In this document: piece by piece, positions 35,743 to 47,728 of the stretch
Layout: the number at the start of each line of letters is the position of its first letter
Position numbering within the stretch: the stretch's first letter is position 1
Notes under the pieces: generated by a model
What the model saw: only the letters and a program-made list of their open reading frames with translations
Database searches by the model: none
Told to the model about the DNA's origin: nothing
Position numbers and translations under genes: made by a program
Origin: Kingdonia uniflora
Taxonomy: Eukaryota; Streptophyta; Magnoliopsida; Ranunculales; Circaeasteraceae
Reading direction: 5' to 3'
NCBI GenBank assembly: GCA_014058105.1
Contig: JACGCM010000674.1
Coordinates: forward strand, 806,001-870,000
Length of the DNA stretch: 64,000 nt

Positions 35743-36324
35743 TGTAGGGACTTATCCCTCGAGCTAAGGACACTCGATCTCATCTGTACCTCGATCTCTA
35801 TAAGACTCGATCTTATCCAGTACCAGATTCACGCAGTTACAAGCACGTTAACAGTTGCACATCGACCACGAACTCAAGCAGAACGTGGATCATCCACAAC
35901 AGATGTAAACAGAATAGATCAACATACACCTGTCTCCCACGAGCTAACTGTTACACACTCAACTGCCCATGACTCCCACTTTCAGGAAAACGTGTTCAAG
36001 CATGATGTTAAGCTGAGAGCAGGGTCTATAAAAGGGCAGAGCTCCTAGGGAAAAAGGGGAGGAGGGATAGACATACAATTATCTGATATCTAGCTGTTCA
36101 ATCATTAAATTAACTCTTGTAATCAGATTCTCCCACTCTCTCAAGCAATAATACTACTTTCACAAAATCCTCTACTTGAGGTCGTAGTTTTTACCTATTC
36201 GTAGGTTTTCCACGCTAAATCCCCTGTGTCAAGTGTTATCTCTTATTTAATTCTTGGTATAGTAGTTCTTGGTGTAAGGATCGATTTCAAGCCAGTTCGA
36301 GTTTTACGAAATTTGGTCCCTACA
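35743..36324 (+). repeat. 5' LTR of T2
   Basis: 582 bp with perfect inverted ends TGTAGGGAC...GTCCCTACA. A TATA-like TATAAAAGGG lies at 36028-36037. Part of it (about 36110-36230) is clearly similar, inverted, to 60420-60540. Confidence 0.88.
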
Positions 36325-36345
36325 TTTGACACCGTCTGTGGGAAC
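36325..36345 (+). promoter_or_regulatory. Primer-binding site of T2
   Basis: TTTGACACCGTCTGTGGGAAC directly follows the LTR. It resembles the TTTGGCGCCGTCTGTGGGAA found after LTRs of related plant gypsy elements. Confidence 0.65.
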
Positions 36346-36409
36346 GTACTATTTTTCCACGTACTTAAGGACCACGATTAATACTCAATAGTCGAGTAGT
36401 ATCCAATTA

Positions 36410-38397
36410 TGGTTTAAGCACGTCAATCTTCGGGAGCTCAACCGGAAAGTTTGAGGGAACCTGATCGGGTTGCCGAGCATCGGGCAAGCTTAATTATTGA
36501 AACTGAGAAACAGAGTCAACTCGAGCGCCAACTATTGGAAGATCGAGAACTCCACAAGAAAGAATCAGATTGAGAGCGTCAAGCTCAAGTTCTGGAGACA
36601 AATAATCAAGAAGCTTAGATGTTAGCTTTTCAAACAGCTCTGAAAGCATTACAGAGCAGCCAACAACCACCAGCCCTGAGAGAGCGCAAAATAGTACCAA
36701 CAATCTCAAGAGTTTCCATTCATGAGAGGCTAGGGGAACATGAGGTACATAGTACAAACATTTCTAGGATTCATTGTGAGGATCCACCAGCACCTATAGT
36801 CTCAATTCATTTGGGACAAGAGGCGCAGACAGATATCAGTAGAGATCGCAGACCTTCCAAGCAGCCAGAGGAAGCCTTGCAACCTCCTTACCAAGCCCTA
36901 CTTCCTGAACGTGTGAGTGAGGAAATAGGTGACCACATTCCCAGACTCATACGTCAGATAGTTCCAGTAATTCCAACAACTCCTATCCCTTAGCATTATA
37001 TCTCTCAGGAACTCATGGACCAACGTATCAGGGAATTCATTGAAGCAACGGCTTTAAACGCGAAGGATGACTCACACAAATTACAAGGTAGCCCAATTGC
37101 TAAAGAATTATTTGATATGAATGTCCCAACAGGTTTTCATACACCCAAGATCATCAAATATAAAGGAACTGATCCTGGTCAACAAGTTCAACAATTTTGC
37201 GACTCATTGGGTTTGTATTCTAATCTTAATCACATCCTTTGCCGGCTATTCGCTACCAGTCTTCAGGACGAACCTCTCGGTTGGTTCCACTCTTTACCAG
37301 ACGGTTCAATTCATACCTTCGAGCAGTTACAAAAAATCTTCATCAAGGCTTATGCCTACAATAAAGACAAAGAAGATAACTTATATTCTCTTATAAGTCT
37401 CAAACAAACACATGGGGAGAAGTTCGAGGAGTTCTCCAAGAAGTTTCTCGAACTTGCTCGGAAGGTTGACAATCTAGATCAGAAGACAGTCGTGTCCGCA
37501 TTCACAAATGTTCTACAGTTCAATTGTAAAGCTAAAGAGTATCTCTTCCTGAAGAAACCCAAGACCCTTAAAGATATGATCGAGAAGGTCAACAATTACA
37601 TCAATCTGGAGCGGATGATGCCCGAACCGAATAAACCTGTAAAGACAGTCCACAATATTAAGGCTCCTTTTATAGAATTCAGCAACAACCGCAGCTCGAG
37701 CAAACCAGGCGATCCTAAACGAGCAAAAACAGAACCAGAAAGAGACAACAATCGGAGGTCGCAGAAACCATCCAGAACAGTCATACCAAAGTTGAATGTC
37801 AATCTTTCCGAGATCTATCCTATTCTCCAAAAAGATAAATGTTTCCGTCCAGCTCGACATCTTGATCCAATAGCAGGTCGACCTTATTGCGAATATCACA
37901 AGATTAATCACCACAAGACCGACAATTGCTATGGTTTGAAAAAGCTCATGGAAATCATTTTTAAGGAAGGGAGGATGCACGAATACATCATCGATCTTCC
38001 AAGCTATAAAGACGGGAGCTATCTGAAAGAAGATGACGTGGCTCAAGCAACAGAACAAGCAGAGGAGAAGTATCTATATCATTTCTACTGCAGCAATATG
38101 ATCAAGATCAATCAGGTTTCAAATTCTAACGGAGTCAAGCGGAGGAGGTTGGGCGAGTACTGCGATCTTGCCGTCCAAGACAAGGAAGCCAAGCTCCTTC
38201 CAGAGTGTGGCAGTCGTCAAAAGGGAATCTCCTTCAAAGACTGCGACACAGGACATGTGAAGTATCCTCATCATGACGCACTAGTAATTATGCTCAAAAT
38301 GAGGAACTTCGTAATACACACCATGATGGAAGACACAGGAAGTGGGGTTGAGATCCTATTCCAAAGTACAATTGACCAGATGGGACTCTCAGATTAG
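36410..38397 (+). pseudogene. Gag and start of protease of T2 (460-codon open part)
   Basis: The frame opens at ATG 36410 but has a stop at codon 3 and further stops near 36570, 36617 and 36991. From 37015 to 38397 it is open for 460 codons. The first 200 hold the gag core (HILCRLFATSLQDEPLGWFH, SLISLKQTHGEKFEEFSKKF, EKVNNYINLERMM). A basic stretch RSQKPSRTVIPK and a zinc-knuckle-like CEYHKINHHKTDNC follow. The frame ends in protease, KYPHHDALVIMLKMRNFVIH and MMEDTGSGVEILF, where the DTGS-like catalytic motif is kept as DTGSG. Gag would assemble the particle. The four early stops block a normal start. Confidence 0.85.
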
Positions 38398-40680
38398 GTC
38401 GTTCAAAGTGAGACAGACATCAGTAGATTTAATAGGTCCAAAGAAGAACGAGTTGGGAAGATCACTCTCCTGATCACAACAGGGCCTACCACTATCGACG
38501 TTACTTTTTATGTCATCAACGCCAAATCAAGGTATTTGGGGATACTAGGACACTGTTGGCTGCACAATATGGAGGCTATCCATCCACTTTCCACCAAAAA
38601 CTCTGGTTTAAGAATAACAACGGTATTTATGAAATCAAAGGAAGCCAAAAACTCTCTCGAGCTTGCGAGAATACAGTCTCACCAGTTCTCAACCATTGAA
38701 AGTAGATTGCTGCATAGCAATCACAGAAGGCTGATCACCTCGATGGTCAGTCTTCTCCAGTCGAGCCTGTGGAATACATCCAGATCGATGGAGCTAACCG
38801 TGGTACTTATATTGGTACTAAATTAATTCAAACAGAGAAAGAAGTTCTTATTTCTTTCCTTCAATCCAACAAAGATGTTTTCGCATGGAACTTCCAGGAA
38901 ATGCCAAGCGTAGACCCCTCAAAGTCTTGCCACATCTTAAACATCCGAGAAGGCGCTGCAGCAGTTAAACATAAACAATGCAGGTTATCTCCAAGACTCA
39001 GAGATGAGGTGAACAAGGAGATCGACAAACTTATCAAGGTTGGTTTCATTCGAGAAGCCAAGTACCCAGACTGAAATTCTAATATAGTTGTTATTCCAAA
39101 AAAGAATGGGAAGGTCCGGGTCTGTGTGGATTTTACTGATCTCAATAAACACACGCCAAAGGATAGCTTCCCTCTTTCGATCATTCATCAAATCCTCGAC
39201 TTTATAGCAGGTCACGAGCTCTTTTCCATGATGGACACTGCTTCGGGGTACAATCAGATTCCACTCTTGGAGGCAGATCAAGAAAAGACTACGTTTATAA
39301 CCGAAAGAGGTCTCTACTGCTACAAGGTCATGCCATTCAGCCTTAAGAATGGTGGAAACACTTACCAAAGGCTGGTCACGAGTATGTTCAAAGAACACTT
39401 GGGAAAAATAGTTGAAGTCTATATTGATGACATGCTTTGTAAGAGTCTAAAGAAAGAAGATCACATCTCTCACCTCTCTACAATATTCAGTATATTGCGA
39501 TCCTACAAAATGAAGCTTAATCCTGAAAAATGTCAGTTCGGCGTTCACTCAGGCAAGTTCTTGGGACATCTTATCAGCAAGAAAGGGATTAAAGCAGATC
39601 CAGATCAAATTTGAGCTCTTTTAGACATGCCTTCGCCATCAACAATGAAGGATGTACAAAATCTCGCAAGAAAGATTACAGCAATCGACAGATTCGTATC
39701 CAAATCCTCGGACTGATACTGATGGTTATTTATGCTGCTCAGAGGTTCTACTCAATGAGGCAAAGGCTCAAAGAACGACGATATCAACTGGACACCGGAA
39801 TGCAAAATAGCTTTTTAGGAACTCAAAAACTTACCTAGGGGGGATCCCATCATGAGCACTCCAATAGGCAACGAGGAACTGATTATCAACCTCGCAGTTA
39901 CTGATACATCTCTCAACTCGGTTCTCATTCGGCTCAAAGGAAAAATTGAGAAACTGATCTTCTTCATCAGCAAGACATTCACTCCAGTGGAAACGAGACT
40001 TTCCAGTTTCAAATCCTGATTGGGAAGAACATGATCCAGATCTCGCCGAAGATGCAGTTGATGAGATTCTACCCTCCAAATCTTTTAATGATCGAGCATC
40101 ATGGATATCTCAAGAAGGGCGGAGGCTCCTCACCGATGGTTCAGCGGGAACCGCAGGGTCGGGAATTGGGATCGCTCTCATTACACCTTCCAACGACAGA
40201 ATTGAGAAATCTATCCGTCTTGAATTTGAAGCCTCGAACAGTGTTACAGAATATGAGGCACTCATTCACGGCCTGGACATGGCCCTCGAACTCGGAATTA
40301 CTGTAATCTCAGCCTACGCAGACTCTTTTCTAATCGTTCATCACTACTAAGAACATTATAAGAAAAATGGCATCATGGTCGATTATGCAGCTCTGGTTGT
40401 AGAAAAACTAAACAAATTTCACAAAGCTACACTTGAATACCTCCCTCGAGGAGAGAATTGCCACGTTGACTCATTGGCTTACTTTGCCGGAGTATTGGGT
40501 ACAGAATCACGGCACCTTCAAATTGAGGTTATTTCTAGTCCCAGTATTAATCGTACTACGATTTATGCGATTATCACTGGGGGCGATGAGATGGCGGAAG
40601 ATGATTGGAGGAAACCTTTCGTTATTTATCTCGGTCAGGATAACTTATGCTATGGACTACTGCCAGATGATCCATAGTAG
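38398..40680 (+). pseudogene. Pol of T2, first part: protease end, reverse transcriptase, RNase H domains
   Basis: Protease tail: YLGILGHCWLHNMEAIH (38530-38585). RT: KVGFIREAKYPD, then a TGA at 39072, then VVIPKKNGKVRVCVDFTDLN, FSMMDTASGYNQIPL, the catalytic box VYIDDML (39418-39438) intact, and GHLISKKGIKADP. The connection and RNase H 1 are shortened: IFFISKTFTPVETRLSS is followed within about 10 bp by the linker before RNase H 2. RNase H 2 (40130-40480): LTDGSAGTAGSGIGIALITP, YEALIHGLDMALELGI, then LEYLPRGENCHVDSLAYFA. Stops near 38396, 39072, 39613 and 40350. Otherwise well conserved. Confidence 0.87.
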
Positions 40681-41890
40681 CGCAGACACATCATCGAGAA
40701 TTCAAAATGCTACACAGTCCAACCAAACGGTGATCTCTACAAACGCTCGGTCACTGGTCCCTACCTCAAGTGCTTCTCTAAAGAACTTGCCGACGACATG
40801 CTTCGAGATCTACATGAAGGAATCTGCGGATCCCATACAGGAGGACGAACTCTTGCTAATAGAGCTATTACCCAAGGAGTGTTCTGGCCAGGGATGCGGA
40901 AGCAAGCTGAAGAATACTCAAGGAAATACGATGTATGTCTGGGTGATAGAAATCAAATTCGGGCCCCTGCCCTCGAATTTCATGCAAGTAAGGTGTACTG
41001 GCCGTTCAAGCAATGGGCACTCGATCTAGTTGGAGAATTCCCCAATACTCTGGGTAATAGGAAATTTTTCCTTGTTGCCACAGATTACTTTGCCAAATGG
41101 GCTGAAGCAGTTTCTTTATGCAGAACTCGAGAAGAAGAGGTCCTTTCTTTCATTTGGCAGCATATTATCACAAGATTTGGTTATCCACATTTGATCCGTA
41201 TAGATAACGGTCCTCAGTTCGTTGGAGCAAAGGTCGTAGTATTTCTCAACAAACACAACATAATCCATTCTCCATCAAACCCATACTACCCCCAGTAAAA
41301 CGGACAGGCGGAGATCACAAACAAGATCATCATGGATGGTCTCAAAAAGTGCCTTATGTTACAGAAGAAGGGCAACTGGATACGTGAATTACCTCTTGCC
41401 TTATGGGCTTATCGAACTACGCCCCGGAAGTCAACACAATGTTATCCTTTTCTGCTCGCCTATGGAACTGAAACAGTCATCCCAATAAAGTACCACCATC
41501 TTATGAGAGACCACGAGCTCACAGATGAAGAGAATGAGTTCGAATTGGCTTGCAACCTCAATTGGATCGATGAGACAAGAGATCGAGCTATCGTAAATCT
41601 TGGTCGATATCATCAAATACTGGCAAGTTCATACAACAAACAAGTTCGTACTCAGGAGTTCGCCATCAACGACTGGATCCTTCGAGAAATCCCAGATAAT
41701 AGAAAAGATCTACATGCTGGGAAACTAGCGGAAAACTGGGAAGGTCCTTTCATGGTCATAGGTCAAAGTGGTATGGGTTCTTACTATCTCATGACGGAAG
41801 CTGGTGACAAAATTTCAAATCCATGGAATACGAGAAGAATGAAGTTAAATCGACGCCGAACAGTTCCTCCATCACTCAGCAGCATTCAAT
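40681..41890 (+). pseudogene. Pol of T2, second part: integrase
   Basis: Zinc domain: HEGICGSHTGGRTLANRAIT and KYDVCLGDRN. One zinc-binding Cys is now Tyr. Catalytic core has all three acids: WALDLVGEF (Asp), RIDNGPQFVG (Asp) and NGQAEITNK (Glu), with LVATDYFAKWAEAV between the first two. A TAA at 41296 (in PQ*NGQAE) interrupts just before the Glu. The C-terminal part reads LPLALWAYRTTPRKSTQ, LLAYGTETVIP, LNWIDETRDRAIVN and ENWEGPFMVIG, ending with PWNTRRMKLN. The function would be insertion of element cDNA. Apart from the one stop and the lost Cys it is nearly complete. Confidence 0.88.
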
Positions 41891-42059
41891 TCACCTCAAG
41901 ATTTCACCTCCAATGTATGTACAAACTCTTTTTAATCAATAAAATCTCATTTTTTCACAAATCCCTATCAATCAATACAATCTCATCCAAGAGTAAAAAT
42001 GCAGTTTATCCTAGCTCGATCCCTAAAGGTAAACAACATCCAGCATTGGTAATGGCATA

Positions 42060-42680
42060 GATAATACTAGCCTATCTCCTGCAGATTCTCATACATCCGA
42101 AGGCGGGGGCCATAAAGAACCTCTTAGCCTGAAGATAACAAGCCTAAAGCACGTGTGAGGAAAAAACTTGCTCGCTGCCGCTAAGCTCCAAAATCCAACA
42201 TTGGTATCAAGACATAGATAATACTAGCCGAACCCCTGAGGATTCTCATACATCCAAAGGCGGGGGCCTTAAAGAACCTCTTAGTCTAAAGATAACAAGC
42301 CTAAAGTACGAGTAAGGAAAAAACTTGCTGGCTACTGCTAAGCTCCAACATCCAACATTGGTATCAAGGCATAGATAATACTAGCCGAACCCCTAAGGAT
42401 ACAAAACCTCCGGGGCTGGGGCCATAAAGAGCCTTAGCCTAGAGATCAGGCCTAAAGGACGAGTGAGACGTTGCTCACTGCCGATAAGCCCAGCTCTTCA
42501 ATATGGTATCAAGACATAGATAATACTAACCGAACCCCTGAGGAAACACAGATCCGAGGTGGGGGCCATAAAGAACCTCTTAGCCTGTGGTGACCGCCTA
42601 AAGTACGAGCAAAGATAATACTAGTTCGTTACCACTAAGCTTCCATAAAGTCCAAGGGTTGAAGCACAGATAATACTTAC
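42060..42680. repeat. Tandem repeats of about 157 bp after integrase of T2
   Basis: GATAATACTA recurs at 42060, 42217, 42374, 42519, 42614 and 42669, with spacings 157, 157, 145, 95 and 55. Each full unit holds GGCGGGGGCC(A/T)TAAAGAACC, CTTAGCCT and GGTATCAAG(A/G)CATA. The units shrink and diverge to the right. It sits where T1 has its unrelated 220-bp repeats. Confidence 0.9.
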
Positions 42681-42866
42681 TTCTACAACCACGAACTTCT
42701 TCTAATTCAATGGGTCAAACCAGTGAATAACTCTACTGCAGGTGTGGAAATATTATTTTCTCATATCAGCATTTCAAATTACAACGCTCCTCTCAAAGTC
42801 TTACATCGAGCACTGAAGCATCAACATCTGCTATATACAAAAGGTACTCATTTTCAGAGTTCAATT

Positions 42867-45401
42867 CTATTTCTTTTTAACTCTGCTGGATTTTCTTGAT
42901 AGGAGAGCAGTCGACCTTCCTCCCACAACAGGAGTAGGTGAGACTACACTCGACCTTCCTCCCACAATAGGAGTAGGTGAGACTACACTCGAGCTTCCCC
43001 CTATTTCAGTCCTGGATGGCATATATTCTGGAGCTTGTTCAGCAACAATTTCTCTCCCTCGAGCTATATGTTCAGCCGTCGTGGTCCCGATACCACGATC
43101 CATGACACCAATTGGATCTATGCTCGAGATATCAAGTTTACATACACAAGTCCTTCCAGAGAAGCAATATTGTATCAAATCTCTCTCAACTTGGAGGAAT
43201 TTTATTTCCTTGACAAAAAATGCAACCAATGCGCTTAATTGCCGTTGATGCAAAACTTCCCCATCATATTTTTCTTGTGCATGAACTACTAGTTCCTTGA
43301 AGGCTTGGTGAGTAACAGCAGCGCGCTTGTTATCCTTCCAACGACGAGCTTTCGATTCAGCCAGTTCAGCTGTTAATTGATCAATACGTTCACTCATTTT
43401 CCTTGTAAGATCTATCGACTTCTGCCGAGAGTTTGCGAGATCAATACGCATATTCCCCACTAACTCTTCTTTTTGACGAAGAAATTCCTTCATCTCTCGA
43501 CTCCCCTCGCCCGAAGCAATTTCACAATCCCTTTTATCCAATTCAAATTTTTGATCTTTCTGATACTTCAATTCACGTACACGTAACTCCCGCTCCGATT
43601 CGGAAATTTGCGCACAAAGTTGATTAATTATTTCATTCATCTCTTTCTCACGTTACGTAGCCCTCCTCACATTTCCGCGAGCATGGGCCAAATCATCCAC
43701 CAAATTTTGGTTCTTGGCTTGAATCTCTACTAAATCTGCCCTGCTTTGAGCCTTTTTCCCTTTTAAACGACATAAATCAGCCTTCAAACGATCTAGCCTG
43801 GCAATCAAACTATCACGTATTTGTTCAGAGTTATGCAATTCTCGATCTTTACCCACAATACTACTGCTTAATTTTTCAAAATCAGCCTCAGACACGACCA
43901 AGTTAGTTTGCGCAGTATCCAGGTCAATCTCTCTCTTCAACAGCAGCTCGTTCAGAGCACGAATGTTACATTTCATATCAGATATCTGTTCATTTAGCGC
44001 TCTAATACGGTATTTGGCTAACTCAGCCTCGTGCCGAGAACCTGGCGCAGTCTTTTCCTTCAACTCAGCAAGTTTGCTGGTAAGCTGGTTCAAAGCCAAA
44101 TCCCTGCTTAAAATTATTACAGTCTCTTCCTCGACTAGTCTCTTAGCTTCTTTGAGCTTTAAAGAAAGCTTCACATTATCATCCAATCGATCTTCATACT
44201 GAGAAATCAAAGCCTCATATTCTTCTGCATACTCAACATTATACAAAAGAGTCTGATCTTCTCTCTCCCTAGCAGTATCTAGCTCCTTCTGCATAACAGT
44301 TAACAGGGACTCACAACACCAGTACCTAATGGAGAAATAGGTCGACAAACACATATTGATAAACCTGCAGTACAGACATCTGCAAGCTCAAGACAACCAA
44401 TTCCTCTTTAGCATACCGACAATAACAAGTTTTGGGCACAAGACAGAGGATACATGCACGAACATTCTGAACTAGACTAAACATACAAGGTACATATCCT
44501 TTTATTCTTGTTCATCTAGTTATTAATTTATCTAAATTATCTAACCTGCAATTCAGCAGAGGATTTTTTCTCCACTTTAAGCAGGCCCTCTAAGTCCATA
44601 ACTCTGAGGCGCGAGTCTTTTATCTCCTACAATATGGAATTTCATAAGTAAAATGTTGTTGGCATCAAACGGTAATAAAGTTACAAAGCTCGATTTCATT
44701 TTTCCCAACCAATGTTACATTACACGATCATCCTACCGGATTAATAGTTTCCTGATTATCGGCATCGGTCTTTTCCGCAGTATTCAGACCACCCTCCCTT
44801 TCCTCAACCTCCTCTTCATCCATAATTTCCATCTCCTCATAATTCCCTTCGCTAAATGCCGTTATCTCTACCTTCGTATACCTCAGCTGGTAGAGCTTCT
44901 CTGTGAGGTTCTTCCAGGAAATAGCCAACGCGATAACCAATCGCTCTGCTTCAGCTTCACTTTCAGCCCTAACTTGCTTCAGGTTTAGGGCAGCAGCTTC
45001 CTTTTCTTTCTCCTGCTCCAACTGGAAATCTACCCTCTCCCGAGTCAGCTTCTCTTCCAACTGGTTTTTCTCCCCCTCGAGCTAGGAGATCTTTTTTTCC
45101 AGCTCTATCGACCTATCCTGGGAACCAAGCTGAACGTCATTCAAAGCGCGAGCAAACTGCAAAAAGAAATATGTCAGCTCGGGCAGCAAAATAGCTCGAC
45201 AAAATCAACTTTTTACTAACCTTCTTAAACTCATCATCCATAACAGCAACCATCTTCTCTCGAGCTTTAGCTCGGCATTGTTCCTCCAAGAGATCTGCTT
45301 CGACCTTAAAACAAGACCTCAAGTCCGCTCCCTCAGCAATCTTATCGCTTTCCTCTAGCATCTCCTGCGACTTCGTGGGAGAAATTACCTTCCTCCTTTC
45401 A
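42867..45401 (-). pseudogene. Antisense multi-exon coiled-coil gene in the 3' region of T2
   Basis: Four minus-strand exons with GT-AG ends all join in frame. Exon A 45401-45221 ends DDEFKK. Exon B 45156-44737 runs from FARALNDVQLG to ETINP. Exon C 44626-44546 reads EIKDSRLRVMDLEGLL and onward for 27 codons. Exon D 44288-42867, 474 codons, starts KELDTAREREDQTL. Three junctions are phase 0. The product is a long coiled coil with Leu/Glu/Lys heptads throughout (NEQISDMKCNIRALNELLLK, QISESERELRVRELKYQKDQ). A Ser-rich tail has a 13-residue repeat (VVSPTPIVGGRSS) and ends SRVKKK. Only two in-frame stops were found: TAG near 45083 and TAA at 43653. The N-terminal domain is missing because the element is truncated. 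It probably corresponds to the T1 antisense gene. Role unknown. Confidence 0.7.
42910..42995. repeat. 39-bp tandem duplication in the antisense gene of T2
   Basis: TCGACCTTCCTCCCACAA begins at about 42911 and again 39 bp later; the copies differ by one base. A third partial copy starts TCGAGCTTCC. It encodes the 13-residue VVSPTP(I/V)VGGRSS repeat on the minus strand. Confidence 0.85.
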
Positions 45402-46885
45402 CTACGTAAAAATTTGTAAATGCCAACACTTTTGGATTGTAATTTACGACTTGGCGCATGTGTCATACTTTGAATGAAAAATACAACTTCCATTAGAAGT
45501 CACAATTTTAGAACCCCCGTCGTTTTAATTTTTTTCTTCTTATTTATGTCTTAAAATATACGTCTGTTTAAGAAGTTGTAAAACTATTCTAATTTAGACA
45601 CTTGATCAAGTCGTTTTATTTGATCTGCAATATAAAACTTTAATCATTCTAGATCTCCAAAGAATCAGTTGTTGCTATTGAAGCTTTTAGCAATAACAAA
45701 GTTCCTTAGAAGTTGAAAAGAGAATAGAATGTGGTACAAAATACTATGCAATAAATCAAAATAACATCAAACTAGAGAGAAGTAAATTTAAGTTCAGATC
45801 TTTTAAACAATAGAGGTGCTAGACTGTTCGAGGGTGATGTTGTAAATAATGTAGGGAGACCTCAATTTCTATATAAAACTGAGGAACCCATGAAGGAGTA
45901 CTTTAGATTTTGTTAGTGTTGGCTTGACTTTGCAATTGCTAAGTCTCTCATCTCTGGTATCTCTTGTTTATGCAATATGTTTATCTAATTTAGCAAAAAT
46001 AAATAAATTATTCTTCTTAATGTATCTAGCCTATGATTTTGGGAGTGTTATCTTGCACCATTTTCATGGTGACAAATGGTATTATAAGAGAAGTGTTCTA
46101 GTCTTTGGAGGAGCTGCTCCACATCATTTACCAGCAATATACAACATGATAGAATATGTCATAAAAGTTATTGAAAGAGGTAAATTACAGTTAACCCTAG
46201 AGAATATGAATAAAAACTTTTGTTCTCTGACAAAAAATTTCAAAATATAATTGTTAGTTTATCATATATTCTTCATAATTCTAAAGGAGTACTTTGAAAC
46301 TTCTCATTATTAGTTTTTGCCCTCCTATTGATTTGATATTATTTTGTACCTGCAAATATTTTGTAAGGGACGAGATACTCAACAACTTAGAGTTTCTTAC
46401 AGCTTTGTGTGAAAAACAACGTTCAATTGTGCTACCTATATGGTAATTCTTCATCTAGATACTATCGAATGCCTCAATTAACGGTGAAAAGTAAGTTACA
46501 TTATATAAATTTATTTTTATGGTTATTTCAAGCCACAGGAGGGGTAATCTCACACTTAAATACCTTACCCTATTTATATTATTATTAGGATAATCAAACT
46601 TGAATAATTATGATTGTAAGGCTAATATATATTGATTTGTAGTTCAAATGAAAGAGCGCTTGATTATGAAATTCCTTATATCAAGAGATAGTGGTTCAAA
46701 TCTATGAAGATTTGACTATTCCAAGAAGTTAAAATTATGTGTCATCATAAACGAGTGCATCCGTGGTGGGCCACAGGTACAACTAGTCTATATCCTACAT
46801 GGAGGAGTTTATGACATGGCATCCCAGTCACAAGTACAGTCATAAGTCCTGTCAGCAACTTTAAAAGTAAAGCAAACATTAAACC
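45402..46885. other. Spacer after the T2 truncation point
   Basis: No supported gene. A 108-codon frame at 45924-46250 has a hydrophobic start and no recognisable motif, and is probably chance. No T2 LTR sequence is found here. Confidence 0.4.
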
Positions 46886-47728
46886 GAGTCCAGATTTGTT
46901 GAGGAGATTAAGATAAGTTGCGAATGTGGAGAGGCCACGTGGCAGTCTGTCACGTGAGATCTTAACACAAAAGTAAATCCAAAGAAATACATAATAACCC
47001 AGAGATCATCATCTTCTCTTACCCAAAGAACATGGGTTGATTGACTCTATGACAATAAGTTTTAAACATCTCTTAAATCTGGCAAAAATATTGTAATGAT
47101 TTTGTTGTAGAAACTCGAACAATCCAAAGTTTTACGAAATTAAAATCATGTTTTGAACCATCCCTCTTACCCATTAAAAGAACAACAAAACTAGCATAAG
47201 TGCAAGAACAACACTTCCTTCAACTCTTTCCCTTTGATACATACTTTCAGTTGTATTGAAATAATTCAATATAAACTTCTTGAGAAAATCTCTCTCACAA
47301 ATTTTAAGGCTTTGAGGTCATACCTTTAATTTCTTCTAAACCTTTGAAGAAGAAAGCCCAAAGAAGAGATAATTCAAGTAATTATTTAAAGATTTAATTG
47401 AATTTCTTTTAATTAACTCTAATGAAATATTTGATAATTGATGAACCTTATAAAATTCAATTTGAGGGAGTGAAATTATTCTTTTCTTTTTGTTGGTGAA
47501 ATTTTATAATCGGGGTTTTATGTTTTATTCTTAGTTTTAGAGGGAAATCCAATATTGGAAGACTCTAGAGTCCTGCACAAAAGATAGTGCAGGGGAAGTT
47601 GAAAATATGTGTATGTATTTTTGTGTTTTGTTTTTGTGTTAAAATATCACGTGACAGACTGCTGCATGGCCTCTTCCCATTTGCTTCTCAGCCAGTCAAC
47701 TTAAAATCTTCTCAGCAAATCCAGACTC
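46886..47728. mobile_element. Foldback/MULE-type non-autonomous element with about 90-bp terminal inverted repeats
   Basis: Left TIR 46886-46972 (starting GAGTCCAGATTTG) is the inverted complement of 47632-47728 (ending CAAATCCAGACTC), with scattered mismatches. Both arms contain a CACGTGACAGACTGC core. The 660-bp interior has no coding frame. Flanks share ATTAAA on each side, a possible partial target duplication (MULEs make 9 bp). The long TIRs suggest Mutator-like origin, but this is inference. Confidence 0.75.

Larger units (their letters stand above)
35743..45401 (+). mobile_element. T2: Ty3/gypsy LTR retrotransposon of the Tat type, best preserved of the three, 3' truncated
   Basis: A complete 5' LTR (35743-36324) is followed by a primer-binding site, a long gag frame, protease, RT with intact catalytic box, RNase H remnants and nearly complete integrase. 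Tandem repeats (42060-42680) and a spliced antisense gene come next. No 3' LTR is found. Recognisable element sequence stops near 45401, inside the antisense gene, so the far end was lost by deletion or recombination. A few point stops, not gross decay, inactivate pol. Confidence 0.88.

Noticed and set aside
37513..38058. 181-codon minus frame inside T2 gag
   Set aside because: Shadow of the long gag frame on the plus strand.
45847..45860. TGTAGGGAGACC as a possible T2 3' LTR start
   Set aside because: Similarity to the LTR ends after eight bases and no other LTR block follows.
45924..46250. 108-codon plus frame with a hydrophobic N-terminus
   Set aside because: No motif, homology or splice support; AT-rich surroundings make such frames common.
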